Assembly: GCA_041562215.1 (NCBI GenBank)
Contig: JBFEYJ010000007.1
Span: forward strand, 1 to 35,233
From: JBFEYJ01 sp041562215
GTDB taxonomy: Bacteria; Pseudomonadota; Gammaproteobacteria; Thiohalomonadales; Thiohalomonadaceae
DNA length: 35,233 nt
Reading direction: 5' to 3'
The notes under the pieces were generated by a model that did no database searches, had not been told where the DNA came from, and saw only the letters and a list, made by a program, of their open reading frames with translations. Both the position numbers and the translations under genes were made by a program. Positions 15,922-23,251 of this stretch are shown one piece after another (positions within the stretch are counted from its first letter, which is position 1; every line of letters starts with the position of its first letter).

Positions 15922-16689
15922 ATGAAAAATTCGCTCCTTCCCTATGCCTTTTTGTCGATGGCATTGCCTCTGTCAGTCCACGCCTACCCCAACGGACCTG
16001 ACCACTATGTCACTGACATGCTCCCCGCCTGTGCCTCTTGCCATGCGGTCCGGAACAAATCAACCATGCCGGAGATGCCCGATGCATTCGCCGAGAGTGA
16101 ACTCCCGGCGAGCAAGCACTTCGGCGCTGTGCGGTCGCAGCAGCCCCCTTCCCCCTACCTTGAACTGACTGAAGAGGAAAAGACCCGCATTATCCAGGAG
16201 GCTGAACAGATCGATCAAAATTCCTCGGTCACCATCAGCGGCCCGACCGAGGTGAAGCAAGGCACCAAAGTCACCGTAACGATCAAAGCACGCGGAGGCA
16301 ACGGTCCGGCGATTGGCCTGATGCTGGTGGACAAGCCCTACCGCTACCAAGCCAGGCCTGTCACGGCCGACGGCTGGCAGATTGTTGATGAGCCGCAGGT
16401 CAAGGGCCAGGGTGGTAAGGTGCAGATGACCTGGCTGGATAAACGCATCGAGGGCACGCCCCGCAATCTCGGTTTTATCCTGGTAATGGACCAGCGCTAT
16501 GACCCTGAGAATGATCTCCTACCGGAAGGGGAGATCACCTACACACTGATCGCGCCGGTCAAACCCGGCGACTACACCCTCACCGCGGCCTTCCTTTACG
16601 GCACTGAAGACGCCAGCCATGCAGGTGTCTTTCAGCGCCCCTCCGGTCGCCTGATGTTCTCAGCACCTCATACAATCCAGGTGCGCTAA
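15922..16689 (+). CDS. Secreted monohaem c-type (CXXCH) protein with Ig-like region
   Basis: This 255-residue protein begins with a Sec signal peptide, probably cleaved after Ala21 (SVHA|YP), followed at once by a single haem-attachment motif, Cys37-Ala-Ser-Cys40-His41. Met50/Met53/Met56 ('STMPEMPDAF') could offer the sixth ligand. A helical linker (about 85-110) leads to a beta-rich part (about 112-255) with 'SVTISGPTEVKQGTKVTVTIKA' and 'KPGDYTLTAAFLYG', which reads as an immunoglobulin-like or reelin-like fold. I cannot name the family. The periplasm or outer surface is the likely site. I chose ATG 15922 because AAGGA at 15909-15913 has proper spacing to it, not to the ATG at 15913. No electron-transfer partner gene is adjacent. 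Confidence 0.8.
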   Translation: MKNSLLPYAFLSMALPLSVHAYPNGPDHYVTDMLPACASCHAVRNKSTMPEMPDAFAESELPASKHFGAVRSQQPPSPYLELTEEEKTRIIQEAEQIDQNSSVTISGPTEVKQGTKVTVTIKARGGNGPAIGLMLVDKPYRYQARPVTADGWQIVDEPQVKGQGGKVQMTWLDKRIEGTPRNLGFILVMDQRYDPENDLLPEGEITYTLIAPVKPGDYTLTAAFLYGTEDASHAGVFQRPSGRLMFSAPHTIQVR

Positions 16690-16734
16690 ACGATATCAAG
16701 ACTAATTCAGGCCCGTCAGCGATCAGCCAATCCA

Positions 16735-16753
16735 CAAGGGAGCTGTTCCCTTG
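16735..16753. repeat. Hairpin downstream of the CXXCH gene
   Basis: CAAGGGA (16735-16741) pairs with TCCCTTG (16747-16753) around a 5-nt loop, 45 nt after the stop of the CXXCH gene. No T-run follows, so it is at best a weak or rho-assisted terminator. Confidence 0.5.
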
Positions 16754-16802
16754 GCCGAATATTCACCGAGAGGACTCGACGATTAAAGGGTTTCTACGAA
16801 TT

Positions 16803-16993
16803 TTACCCATTAACGTAGCGTATCAGCATGGACTCCACCAAGTCACAGCGGTTCGTTTGAGTGGAATATTCATCCATAAAATATGTGCTTCCTACTTCCG
16901 CTTCCAGTAGAAGCCCCGCTGTAGAGTATCCCTTCAAGACGGTATCCGCCCCCCCTTATCTCCTGCACTTGGCATCAGAAAATTCATAACCAT
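16803..16993 (-). pseudogene. Possible small minus-strand gene interrupted at a G7 tract
   Basis: From an ATG at 16993-16991, with AAGGTGG about 11 nt upstream, a minus-strand frame encodes 'MVMNFLMPSAGDKGG' and then meets a run of seven G (C7 on the plus strand at 16949-16955). In that frame a stop follows within a few codons. In the next frame, the sequence continues as a coding-like run including 'AGLLLEAEVGSTYFMDEY' and 'CDLVESMLIRYVNG' to a TAA at 16803-16805. One additional G in the tract would give a single 63-residue protein. This could be a phase-variable gene, a frameshifted remnant, a sequencing error or chance. It is in the 347-bp gap upstream of, and divergent from, the metallophosphoesterase gene. 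Confidence 0.28.
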
Positions 16994-17036
16994 ACTTACT
17001 GGCACCACCTTGCTTTCAAGTCGGGGGTACGTGTAT

Positions 17037-17846
17037 ATGTCCAGCATCAGTACCGCCGCAACAGCTATCCTAGTTTGCGTGTTTCTGTTCGGCTGCGAAC
17101 CCCCTTTTCACTACAGTCCGTATGGAATTGAGTCGAGCGCTCACCAGCTGACTGCACTCAATCTCGATAGATTGGAACAGGCCTCACTCCCGCACTTCGC
17201 GCCTTTTCGCTTTGCACTTACCGCCGATACACACGCGTACTATGATCAAATGGATAAACTGGTGCGAGTGCTCAACCGGCGAAGCGATATAGACTTTTTG
17301 CTGATCGCCGGCGATCTCACCGATTATGGTATGCAACGGGAGTACCAGTGGAAGGTCGATCTGCTCAACAAGCTGAGCATTCCCTACCTCACCGTTATCG
17401 GTAATCACGACTCCCTGAATAACGGTAAAGAGAACTATGCGGCCTTCTTTGGTAATTTCGATTACAGCTTCGTATTCAACCAGGTAAAGTTCGTCGCACT
17501 CAACAGCAACTCCTGGGAGTTCGATGATGCCGTACCACGTTTCGACTGGCTGCAGAAAGAACTGGATAATGATTTTCTTTACCGGCACCAGCTCGTGCTG
17601 ACCCATATCCTGCCGCAAAACGATCGCTTTACCCCGCAACAGTCAGCAGTTTACCTGGCAACGGTCAGACAGCACTTCGTATCGTTGCTGGCGGCAGGTC
17701 ACAACCATGCACACACCTACACAGAGGAGGTCCTCAGCAGCGGTCGGACAATCGCTTACCTGACCGCCGGTACACTCAAGGACAGAGCCTATGTCGTGGT
17801 GACGGTCGAGGCCGATCAGATACGCATAGACAGGGAGCATTTTTGA
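17037..17846 (+). CDS. Calcineurin-like metallophosphoesterase lipoprotein
   Basis: This 269-residue protein has a lipoprotein signal ending LFGC (Cys20), so it is tethered to a membrane facing the periplasm. All metallophosphoesterase motifs are present in order: 'TADTHAYYD' (DxH), 'IAGDLTDYG' (GDxxDxG), 'IGNHDS' (GNHD), 'LTHILP' (His on the fifth block) and 'GHNHAHTY' (GHxH), enough to bind two metal ions. The substrate is not evident; class members act on phosphodiesters, nucleotides or phosphoproteins. The upstream TTG at 17010 is in frame, but ATG 17037 gives a clean signal peptide. The next gene, a small outer-membrane barrel, begins 3 nt after the stop, which implies co-translation. 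Confidence 0.9.
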   Translation: MSSISTAATAILVCVFLFGCEPPFHYSPYGIESSAHQLTALNLDRLEQASLPHFAPFRFALTADTHAYYDQMDKLVRVLNRRSDIDFLLIAGDLTDYGMQREYQWKVDLLNKLSIPYLTVIGNHDSLNNGKENYAAFFGNFDYSFVFNQVKFVALNSNSWEFDDAVPRFDWLQKELDNDFLYRHQLVLTHILPQNDRFTPQQSAVYLATVRQHFVSLLAAGHNHAHTYTEEVLSSGRTIAYLTAGTLKDRAYVVVTVEADQIRIDREHF

Positions 17847-17849
17847 ACC

Positions 17850-18419
17850 ATGCCGCATCGATACCACTTCCTCACTACCCTTATCCTGCTATGGTTTGCA
17901 GGTCTCTGTCATGGCGAGGAGGAGCATCGGCTTACCGCTGACAACCTTGTGTTCCAATATGCGGGCAATCTGGGGTTTCTCTCCGCCGGCCTGGGCTGGA
18001 AAACCGGCATACACACCGAGGTTCATCTTCTTGCTGGATACGCTCCCGAAAATATCGAAGGCAAAGACATCTATGTTGTCGGCGCTAAAGGAAACTACCT
18101 TTTTAATCCGCTTACCAGCGATGAACACGTTACAACGCGTCTCTACGCTGGACTGGGTTTCCTTTATTATTTCGGCAAGCGCTACACCACCTATGACTAC
18201 CCTTGGGGCTACTATACTTACCCCTCCCACGAATGGCATTTGATGCCTTATCTCGGCATCAAACTCACCAACAACGAACCAACGCACCAAGGGGTCAGCC
18301 TGTACGCCGAAGCCGGAATCATCGACGCCTATCTCATCCACTATTACAACAATTACCAGACACTGGGGCTGGAAGAAGTGATCAATCTTTCAGTGGGAAT
18401 AAGTGTTCCGTTACATTAA
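17850..18419 (+). CDS. Small outer-membrane beta-barrel-like protein
   Basis: This 189-residue protein has a signal peptide (hydrophobic to about residue 21, cleavage near CHG|EEE) and then alternating amphipathic strands rich in Tyr, Gly and Trp, for example 'LVFQYAGNLGFLSAGLGWKTG', 'RLYAGLGFLYYFG' and 'SLYAEAGIIDAYLIHYY'. It ends with a strand 'INLSVGISVPLH', without the usual terminal Phe. About eight strands fit an OmpA-size barrel. I do not recognise a named family. It is tightly coupled to the metallophosphoesterase lipoprotein upstream, so the two probably act together at the outer membrane; that is inference. Confidence 0.78.
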   Translation: MPHRYHFLTTLILLWFAGLCHGEEEHRLTADNLVFQYAGNLGFLSAGLGWKTGIHTEVHLLAGYAPENIEGKDIYVVGAKGNYLFNPLTSDEHVTTRLYAGLGFLYYFGKRYTTYDYPWGYYTYPSHEWHLMPYLGIKLTNNEPTHQGVSLYAEAGIIDAYLIHYYNNYQTLGLEEVINLSVGISVPLH

Positions 18420-18421
18420 GC

Positions 18422-18790
18422 TCATAAACAGGAGCGCACTTGAGCAAATTTGTGGGGCGGGTGGATTACACAAAGTGTCGAACGTATGTTACAAAATATT
18501 CTTGGTGGGAAATAAGCCTGAAAGTCAGGAATGACTTTCCTATTTCCACATCCATCATGATAATACGTTCTCAATACGCGAAATCCACCATAAATAGTGG
18601 CGGCGATCAATGTCAGGAAAACCGTGTTGAGCGCACAAAGGAAAAAGATGGATATGATAGAAAACGCTCAATGATTAAACCATTTACAGGTCAACGGTAG
18701 TGTCCTGTCGCCGATTGTTGGTGGCCGTAATACCTTAATGTGCTCGGTCGCTTGGAGAGAGTAATATTCACCATCCGCAACGAGGTCCAT
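18422..18790 (-). pseudogene. Possible minus-strand membrane protein gene with an in-frame stop
   Basis: In the 450-bp gap before the DUF805 gene, one minus-strand frame is open from ATG 18790-18788 to a TGA at 18670-18668 (product begins MDLVADGEYYSL), and continues in the same frame to 18422. The part after the TGA opens with a strongly hydrophobic stretch, 'FSIISIFFLCALNTVFL', that would be a transmembrane helix, followed by basic sequence. Together they would form about 120 residues with one internal stop. There is only a distant AAGGA before the ATG. I read it as a decayed gene, but chance is possible. A plus-strand frame (18440-18700) has a TTG start and is less convincing. A hairpin with GAAAGTCA (18520-18527) and TGACTTTC (18532-18539) lies inside. 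Confidence 0.28.
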
Positions 18791-18869
18791 AATTAACCAG
18801 TTTCGATCCTTACTACCGCACAAGGGCCTGTTTACAGAAACAGACTTCAATAATGGAGCTCAGAAAACC

Positions 18870-19445
18870 ATGGAATCTATAAACCCATACGCAACACCTG
18901 CCAGCGATATTTCAAACGTTGAATCACTGGAAGAAATCGGTATAAAAGTTTGGTCGTTTCGCGGCCGTCTGGGGCGCGTTCGCTACTTGGCATACTTAAT
19001 GGCCCTGTTTTTCCTCGTCTGGATCGGCGGTGGTGTTCTTGCGGCGATGCTGATCCCTACGCTCACCGAGCAGAACCAGAGTTTGATGAGATTGGTGGGG
19101 CTAGTGATGCTCAGCGCCATTTACGGTTTGCTACTGGTCGGCTCACTCAGTTTCGCAATCCGTCGTATCCGCGATTTCAATGCCAGTGCCTGGTGGTCGT
19201 TGTTGTTGCTGATTCCCTTGGTCAATGTCATCTTTGGCTTAGCGCTTTGGTTTATTCCCGGAACCGACGGGCCAAACCGATTCGGCGCAAAGACTCCGCG
19301 CAATGGTACCGGCGTATCCATTCTTGCGGCTCTCGCACCACTTATGCTGGTAGCATACATTGGCATAATTACAGCGATAGCAATTCCGCAGTATCAAGAA
19401 TATGCCATGCGGGCGCATGAAATGGCTCAAACCGCGGAGCCTTGA
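18870..19445 (+). CDS. DUF805 inner-membrane protein with pilin-like last helix
   Basis: This 191-residue protein has a polar N-terminus ('NPYATPASDI', typical of DUF805 relatives) and the DUF805 core: 'SFRGRLGRVRYLAY', two helices (about 45-65 and 75-95), 'RRIRDFNASAWWSLLLLIPLVN' and 'GTDGPNRFG'. A fourth hydrophobic segment at about 150-175 ends 'IGIITAIAIPQYQEYAMRAH', which closely mimics the N-terminal helix of type IV pilins (IG..AAIAIPQYQ.Y..RA). The pilin signal 'GFTLIE' before it is missing, so this is not a pilin precursor. DUF805 function is unknown (E. coli YhaH family). The ATG lies about 11 nt after GGAG. It is a single gene; 177 nt separate it from the next. Confidence 0.88.
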   Translation: MESINPYATPASDISNVESLEEIGIKVWSFRGRLGRVRYLAYLMALFFLVWIGGGVLAAMLIPTLTEQNQSLMRLVGLVMLSAIYGLLLVGSLSFAIRRIRDFNASAWWSLLLLIPLVNVIFGLALWFIPGTDGPNRFGAKTPRNGTGVSILAALAPLMLVAYIGIITAIAIPQYQEYAMRAHEMAQTAEP

Positions 19446-19622
19446 GCAGAAAAATAAATGCTGAAAAGCCGGTCTGCGGTACGGCAGCCGAAGCGCTGAT
19501 GCCACTAGGCGAAGAGACCAGTCAGGTCACCGACGAAGGAACCTTGAACAACCTGACCGGTACTTACCGCGATAAGTCCAGAGCGGCTATGATGAAGCCT
19601 GAGCGAAAAGGGAGTCGCAGAG

Positions 19623-21353
19623 ATGTATCAGATTGGCAAGAGATCGTACCACGCCCCGGCTTGGCGCAAGTTTGCTTTCTTCGCCGCCATCACTTGTTCC
19701 TCGCCGGGTGCCGCGCTTGAGCGAGTGGTACCCGATGATCACAAGTTGATCGCCGACGCGCTCAGCGCCGTGGCCGGAACGGTCGATGCCACGGTGATTG
19801 TGAGACCCGGCACCTATCAGGAGTCGATCACGCTCCCCGATGGCGTGGTACTCAGGGGGCAGGAGACAGCGCGAACTTTCCTGACTGGCACAGTAACGGA
19901 ACCAGTGGTCACCGCATCGGGAACAGGTTCACGCATCAGCAACTTCACCTTTACCGGCGTCGATGGAAGCCCAGCCATCCTGGTCAATGCCGGTTCCACT
20001 CTCATCATCAGCAACAATGTATTTACGCTGGGGAGCGAGGGGACAGCGATCCAGGTGGAAACCGCCTCCCCTGTCATCGAACACAACGTCTTCTTCGAAA
20101 ATGGTACGGCAGTGAATACCGGCGGGAATGGACTCACCATCGAAAACAACGCTTTCGTGAACAACCTTGTGACATTGACGCCCGCACCGGTCGAGGAAAG
20201 CGCGATCTCCCACAACGGGTTTTTCGATGACAATGACACAGTGACGACATTCGGTTCCAACCCGGTGACTGGTGACCCACGGTTTGTCGACCCGGCCGCC
20301 CTGGACTTTCATCTCCTGGCGGACTCCCCCTACATTAATACAGTAACGGGGACTACTGACGTCCTGGACGATACCGAAGTTGATATCGGCGCCTACGGCG
20401 GTGAACACGCCGAAGGTACACCATTTCCAGTCGCCACACCGATGCTGGTAAGTAGCACCGATTCCACCATCACCCTTCACTGGCCCGCAAACGCCTGGTA
20501 TCGTCTGGGCGGCTACAGGCTCTACTATGACAGTGACCGTTCCGGCCCGCCCTATACCGGAGCCGATGCCGACAACGGCAGCTCCCCCATTGATGTCGGC
20601 AAGGTCACAGAGTACACATTGCAAGGTCTCACCCTTCCTGTGCCCCCCGAGGCCCCATTCCTGGCGCATTCGGAACCACTCAACGGTGCATTGAAGCTGG
20701 CCTGGTCCACTGTCCCTGCCGCCGCCGGCTACGTGCTCCACTACGGAGTGGCCTCGCCGGACGAGCATGCCATCGACGTCGGTAACGTCTCTGGGTATAC
20801 CCTTTCAGGGCTGGAGAACGGGACCACCTACCGGATCACTGTTAGCGCCTACGCGGCAGCCCGGTACTTCCTTGCAATCTCTGCCTACGCCGCTTTCGGC
20901 GCTAAACCGGAGAGCGAGCTGTCGCCAGAGCTCTCCACAACGATCGGGGGTCCGGTCTCCGGCCCGCCGTCTAACGAGATCAGCGACTTCCCCGAGGCCA
21001 TCGTTTCCTTCCCTAACCTGCCCGACAAGAACGGCTGCTTCATCGCCACGGCGGCATACGGTCATTACAGCGCGAGCGAGGTACAACTGCTGCGAGCCTT
21101 CCGCGACCGCTACCTGCTCACCCATGCGCCAGGCCGTACTTTTGTCGCCTGGTATTACCGGCATAGCCCGCAGTGGGCAGAGGCGCTCGAAGAACATGGC
21201 TGGGCAAAGCCTGCTGTACGACTGGCACTGCTGCCTGCCATCGGTGTCGCCGGCTTCACACTGAATACGCCGTTACCGATCCAGTGGGGGGTGGCGCTGA
21301 GTCTGTTCTCACTCTTGATAATGATCCGCCGCCTGAGGCATCGATCGATATGA
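19623..21353 (+). CDS. Beta-helix/fibronectin III surface protein with CFI-box C-terminal sorting domain
   Basis: This 576-residue exported protein has a signal peptide (about 14-32, Ala/Phe-rich). Residues about 35-265 form a right-handed parallel beta-helix, as in pectin-lyase-like proteins ('VRPGTYQESITLPDGVVLRG', repeated 'ISNN.F', 'IEHNVFFENG', 'IENNAFVNN') that ends in the typical 'GDPRFVDPAALDFHLLADSP' cap. Two fibronectin-III-like domains follow (about 268-340 and 343-445). The C-terminus has the CFI-box: 'GCFIATAAYG' at 471-480, 'LRAFRDRYLLTHAPGRTFVAWYYRHSP', then a hydrophobic segment (about 555-568) and basic tail RRLRHR, a probable sorting signal. No catalytic residues of a lyase are evident. 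The stop overlaps the start of a barrel gene (ATGA), implying a paired function. Confidence 0.9.
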   Translation: MYQIGKRSYHAPAWRKFAFFAAITCSSPGAALERVVPDDHKLIADALSAVAGTVDATVIVRPGTYQESITLPDGVVLRGQETARTFLTGTVTEPVVTASGTGSRISNFTFTGVDGSPAILVNAGSTLIISNNVFTLGSEGTAIQVETASPVIEHNVFFENGTAVNTGGNGLTIENNAFVNNLVTLTPAPVEESAISHNGFFDDNDTVTTFGSNPVTGDPRFVDPAALDFHLLADSPYINTVTGTTDVLDDTEVDIGAYGGEHAEGTPFPVATPMLVSSTDSTITLHWPANAWYRLGGYRLYYDSDRSGPPYTGADADNGSSPIDVGKVTEYTLQGLTLPVPPEAPFLAHSEPLNGALKLAWSTVPAAAGYVLHYGVASPDEHAIDVGNVSGYTLSGLENGTTYRITVSAYAAARYFLAISAYAAFGAKPESELSPELSTTIGGPVSGPPSNEISDFPEAIVSFPNLPDKNGCFIATAAYGHYSASEVQLLRAFRDRYLLTHAPGRTFVAWYYRHSPQWAEALEEHGWAKPAVRLALLPAIGVAGFTLNTPLPIQWGVALSLFSLLIMIRRLRHRSI

Positions 21354-21976
21354 GCCCGACCCCACACATCTATCTCGCCCTGCTCCTGCTGGTTCCCCAG
21401 GCCGTCCCGGCCTCGGAGATGGCGAACTGGTCTTTCGAGTTCAAGGGCGGTCGTTTCGAAAGCGCTGACACGCAATGGGCCGACTTCTACGGTAACGACC
21501 GTTTCCCCGCCTATGCACTCGGGTTCGGTTACAAGCTACACCGCCAGATCGAGGTCGGTCTTGAAGCGGGCTACTTGGCCGATGAGGGCCGAGGATTTGC
21601 GCCAATCCACGGGATACCTGCCGGTAACGTGAAGTACCGGCTTTATCCGCTGCACCTGCAACTGACCGTAAGGGGTGTCTTTCACCACGATCAGTGGCTG
21701 GTACCATATATTGGCGCGGGCTGGAGCCGTTTCAGCTACCGAGTTGAAACAGAGCGACAGTCGGACATCTCCGGTGCAACCGACGGCTACCAGTATAGGG
21801 CTGGACTGCAGCTGCTGTTGGACAATCTCGATAAAAACGCCGCTGCCGAACTCCGTGACTCCATCGGGGTCGAGAGTACCTACTTTTTCATTGAGGCCCA
21901 ACGAACCGAGGTCAGCATAGGCGGCGCCGAGCTTGGGGGGACAGCCTACCTCGGCGGCATACGACTGGATTTCTGA
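21350..21976 (+). CDS. Outer-membrane beta-barrel protein coupled to the CFI-box protein
   Basis: This 208-residue protein has a signal peptide (cleavage near VPAS|EM) and eight or so amphipathic strands: 'WSFEFKGGRFES', 'YALGFGYKLHRQIEVGLEAGYLAD', 'VKYRLYPLHLQLTVRGVFHH', 'LVPYIGAGWSRFSYRV', 'YQYRAGLQLLLD' and 'TAYLGGIRLDF'. It ends in Phe, as expected for a Bam-dependent outer-membrane barrel. Its ATG overlaps the TGA of the preceding gene by 4 nt and lies without its own clear ribosome binding site, so translational coupling is likely. The length fits an OmpW/OmpX-scale barrel, but I do not recognise a characterised family. Confidence 0.85.
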   Translation: MSPTPHIYLALLLLVPQAVPASEMANWSFEFKGGRFESADTQWADFYGNDRFPAYALGFGYKLHRQIEVGLEAGYLADEGRGFAPIHGIPAGNVKYRLYPLHLQLTVRGVFHHDQWLVPYIGAGWSRFSYRVETERQSDISGATDGYQYRAGLQLLLDNLDKNAAAELRDSIGVESTYFFIEAQRTEVSIGGAELGGTAYLGGIRLDF

Positions 21977-22296
21977 GAGGCGCTGATGGCTGCCGCTCCA
22001 TCCAACCCCATACATTTTCCATTGCTCACTGTCACAATCAACGTGTCGGCTATACCGCGCTTCTCAGCAGCCTAGCTCGAGATCAACCGGTTACACCGTT
22101 CCCACCAAACTATGAGCATCCAGCTTAGGGACACATGCATCTCCAGCTAAGCTGCGAGCGAGATGTTAGTCAGGATGGTGACCGATATACAGGACAATGG
22201 TAGGAGTAAAATCCGGTTCACGGTGTTTTTAACTTGAATAACAACATTATTTACGTTGAAATAGGGTTGGATTTAACAACATCAGGGACAGGGACA
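21977..22296. other. 320-bp intergenic region before the PhnD-like gene
   Basis: I see no gene. It holds an inverted repeat, CAGCTTAG (22121-22128) and CTAAGCTG (22147-22154), with 18 nt between the arms. No promoter is clear enough to name. A TTG at 22234 opens the downstream reading frame further, but the extra 21 residues lack a signal-peptide character and are probably untranslated leader. Confidence 0.5.
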
Positions 22297-23145
22297 ATGA
22301 CAACCAAGGTAAGTGGCGTTTTTCGGATCGCCTTAGGGTTACTTGTAGGGATGATTTCGGCTGCTGCGCACGGCCAACTTGTATTCACTTCAGTACCACG
22401 CGCTTCGGAGGCAACTGAGAAGGCGATTTACGATCCTATCGCACGCGCCATGAGCGAGTGGATGGGTACTAAGGTGGTATATGAGCATGCGAAGGATTTG
22501 ACTACCTTTTCATTCCGAATGCGTGCCGACCATTACGATATTATTTTTGACGGACCTCATTTCTCCGCTTGGCGGATGGCATACCTCAACCATACCCCTC
22601 TCGTCAGCCTGCCCGACAAGCAGGCCTTCCTAGTACTCACCGGAGCAGACAACAAGGCCGTCACAGACACCGACAGCCTGATTACCAGGAAAGTATGCGG
22701 ACAAGCAGCACCCCAGCTGGGCACGCTTTTTCTATTGTCCCAGTATACAAATCCATCTCAGGAGCCGATTTTACAAATTGTCAAGGGCGAGAAAAATGTC
22801 TTCGCAAAACTCGAGTCCGGCAATTGCGAGACTGCGATTCTACGGAATAGTACCTACTTGCAGATGACGGACGCGGAGAGGGCCAAATACAAGGTTATTT
22901 ATACCTCTCGGCCAGTGCCGAACATGGCTATCACTGCCGGTCCGAAAGTTAGCCCGGAGCAACGCCGGCATTTGATCGATAAACTGACGACTCCCGAATC
23001 CGCGAGGGTTGCAAAGCAGATCTTCGATCAGTACATGAAGACGGCGGATCGTTTCGAGATGACAAATGCGGCGGAGTATGAGGGGCTGGAGCTACTGTTG
23101 CAGAATCTCTCCTTCGGCTGGGACATTCAGTCAGGAAAAATGTAG
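22297..23145 (+). CDS. PhnD-like phosphate/phosphonate-type periplasmic binding protein, orphan
   Basis: This 282-residue protein has a signal peptide (hydrophobic 9-24, cleavage near AHG|QL) and the fold of the phosphate/phosphite/phosphonate-binding family (PhnD/PtxB, PF12974 type): 'VFTSVPRASEA' at the first strand, 'YDPIARAMSEWMGTKVVYEHAKD', 'YDIIFDGPHFSAWRM' where the ligand loop lies, and a late 'EYEGLELLLQNL'. No ABC permease or ATPase gene is adjacent, so it may serve a distant transporter or a sensor. I chose ATG 22297, which follows CAGGGACAGGGACA. The ligand cannot be read from sequence. It is followed by the converging rdgC gene. Confidence 0.86.
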   Translation: MTTKVSGVFRIALGLLVGMISAAAHGQLVFTSVPRASEATEKAIYDPIARAMSEWMGTKVVYEHAKDLTTFSFRMRADHYDIIFDGPHFSAWRMAYLNHTPLVSLPDKQAFLVLTGADNKAVTDTDSLITRKVCGQAAPQLGTLFLLSQYTNPSQEPILQIVKGEKNVFAKLESGNCETAILRNSTYLQMTDAERAKYKVIYTSRPVPNMAITAGPKVSPEQRRHLIDKLTTPESARVAKQIFDQYMKTADRFEMTNAAEYEGLELLLQNLSFGWDIQSGKM

Positions 23146-23251
23146 CCTCGTTCGTGCAGCGGCCAACAGCGGAGCTATCAGGAACTGAGTGTCACCTGAT
23201 CGGCTTCTACTCAGTGCATCAACATGGAATAAGTGGCGTGGTTCGCCGGTT

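Noticed and set aside
16735..16753. Intrinsic terminator after the CXXCH gene.
   Set aside because: The stem is short and no T-run follows in either direction; kept only as a hairpin.
18440..18700. 86-codon plus-strand frame before the DUF805 gene.
   Set aside because: TTG start, no domain, and it overlaps a more protein-like minus-strand frame.
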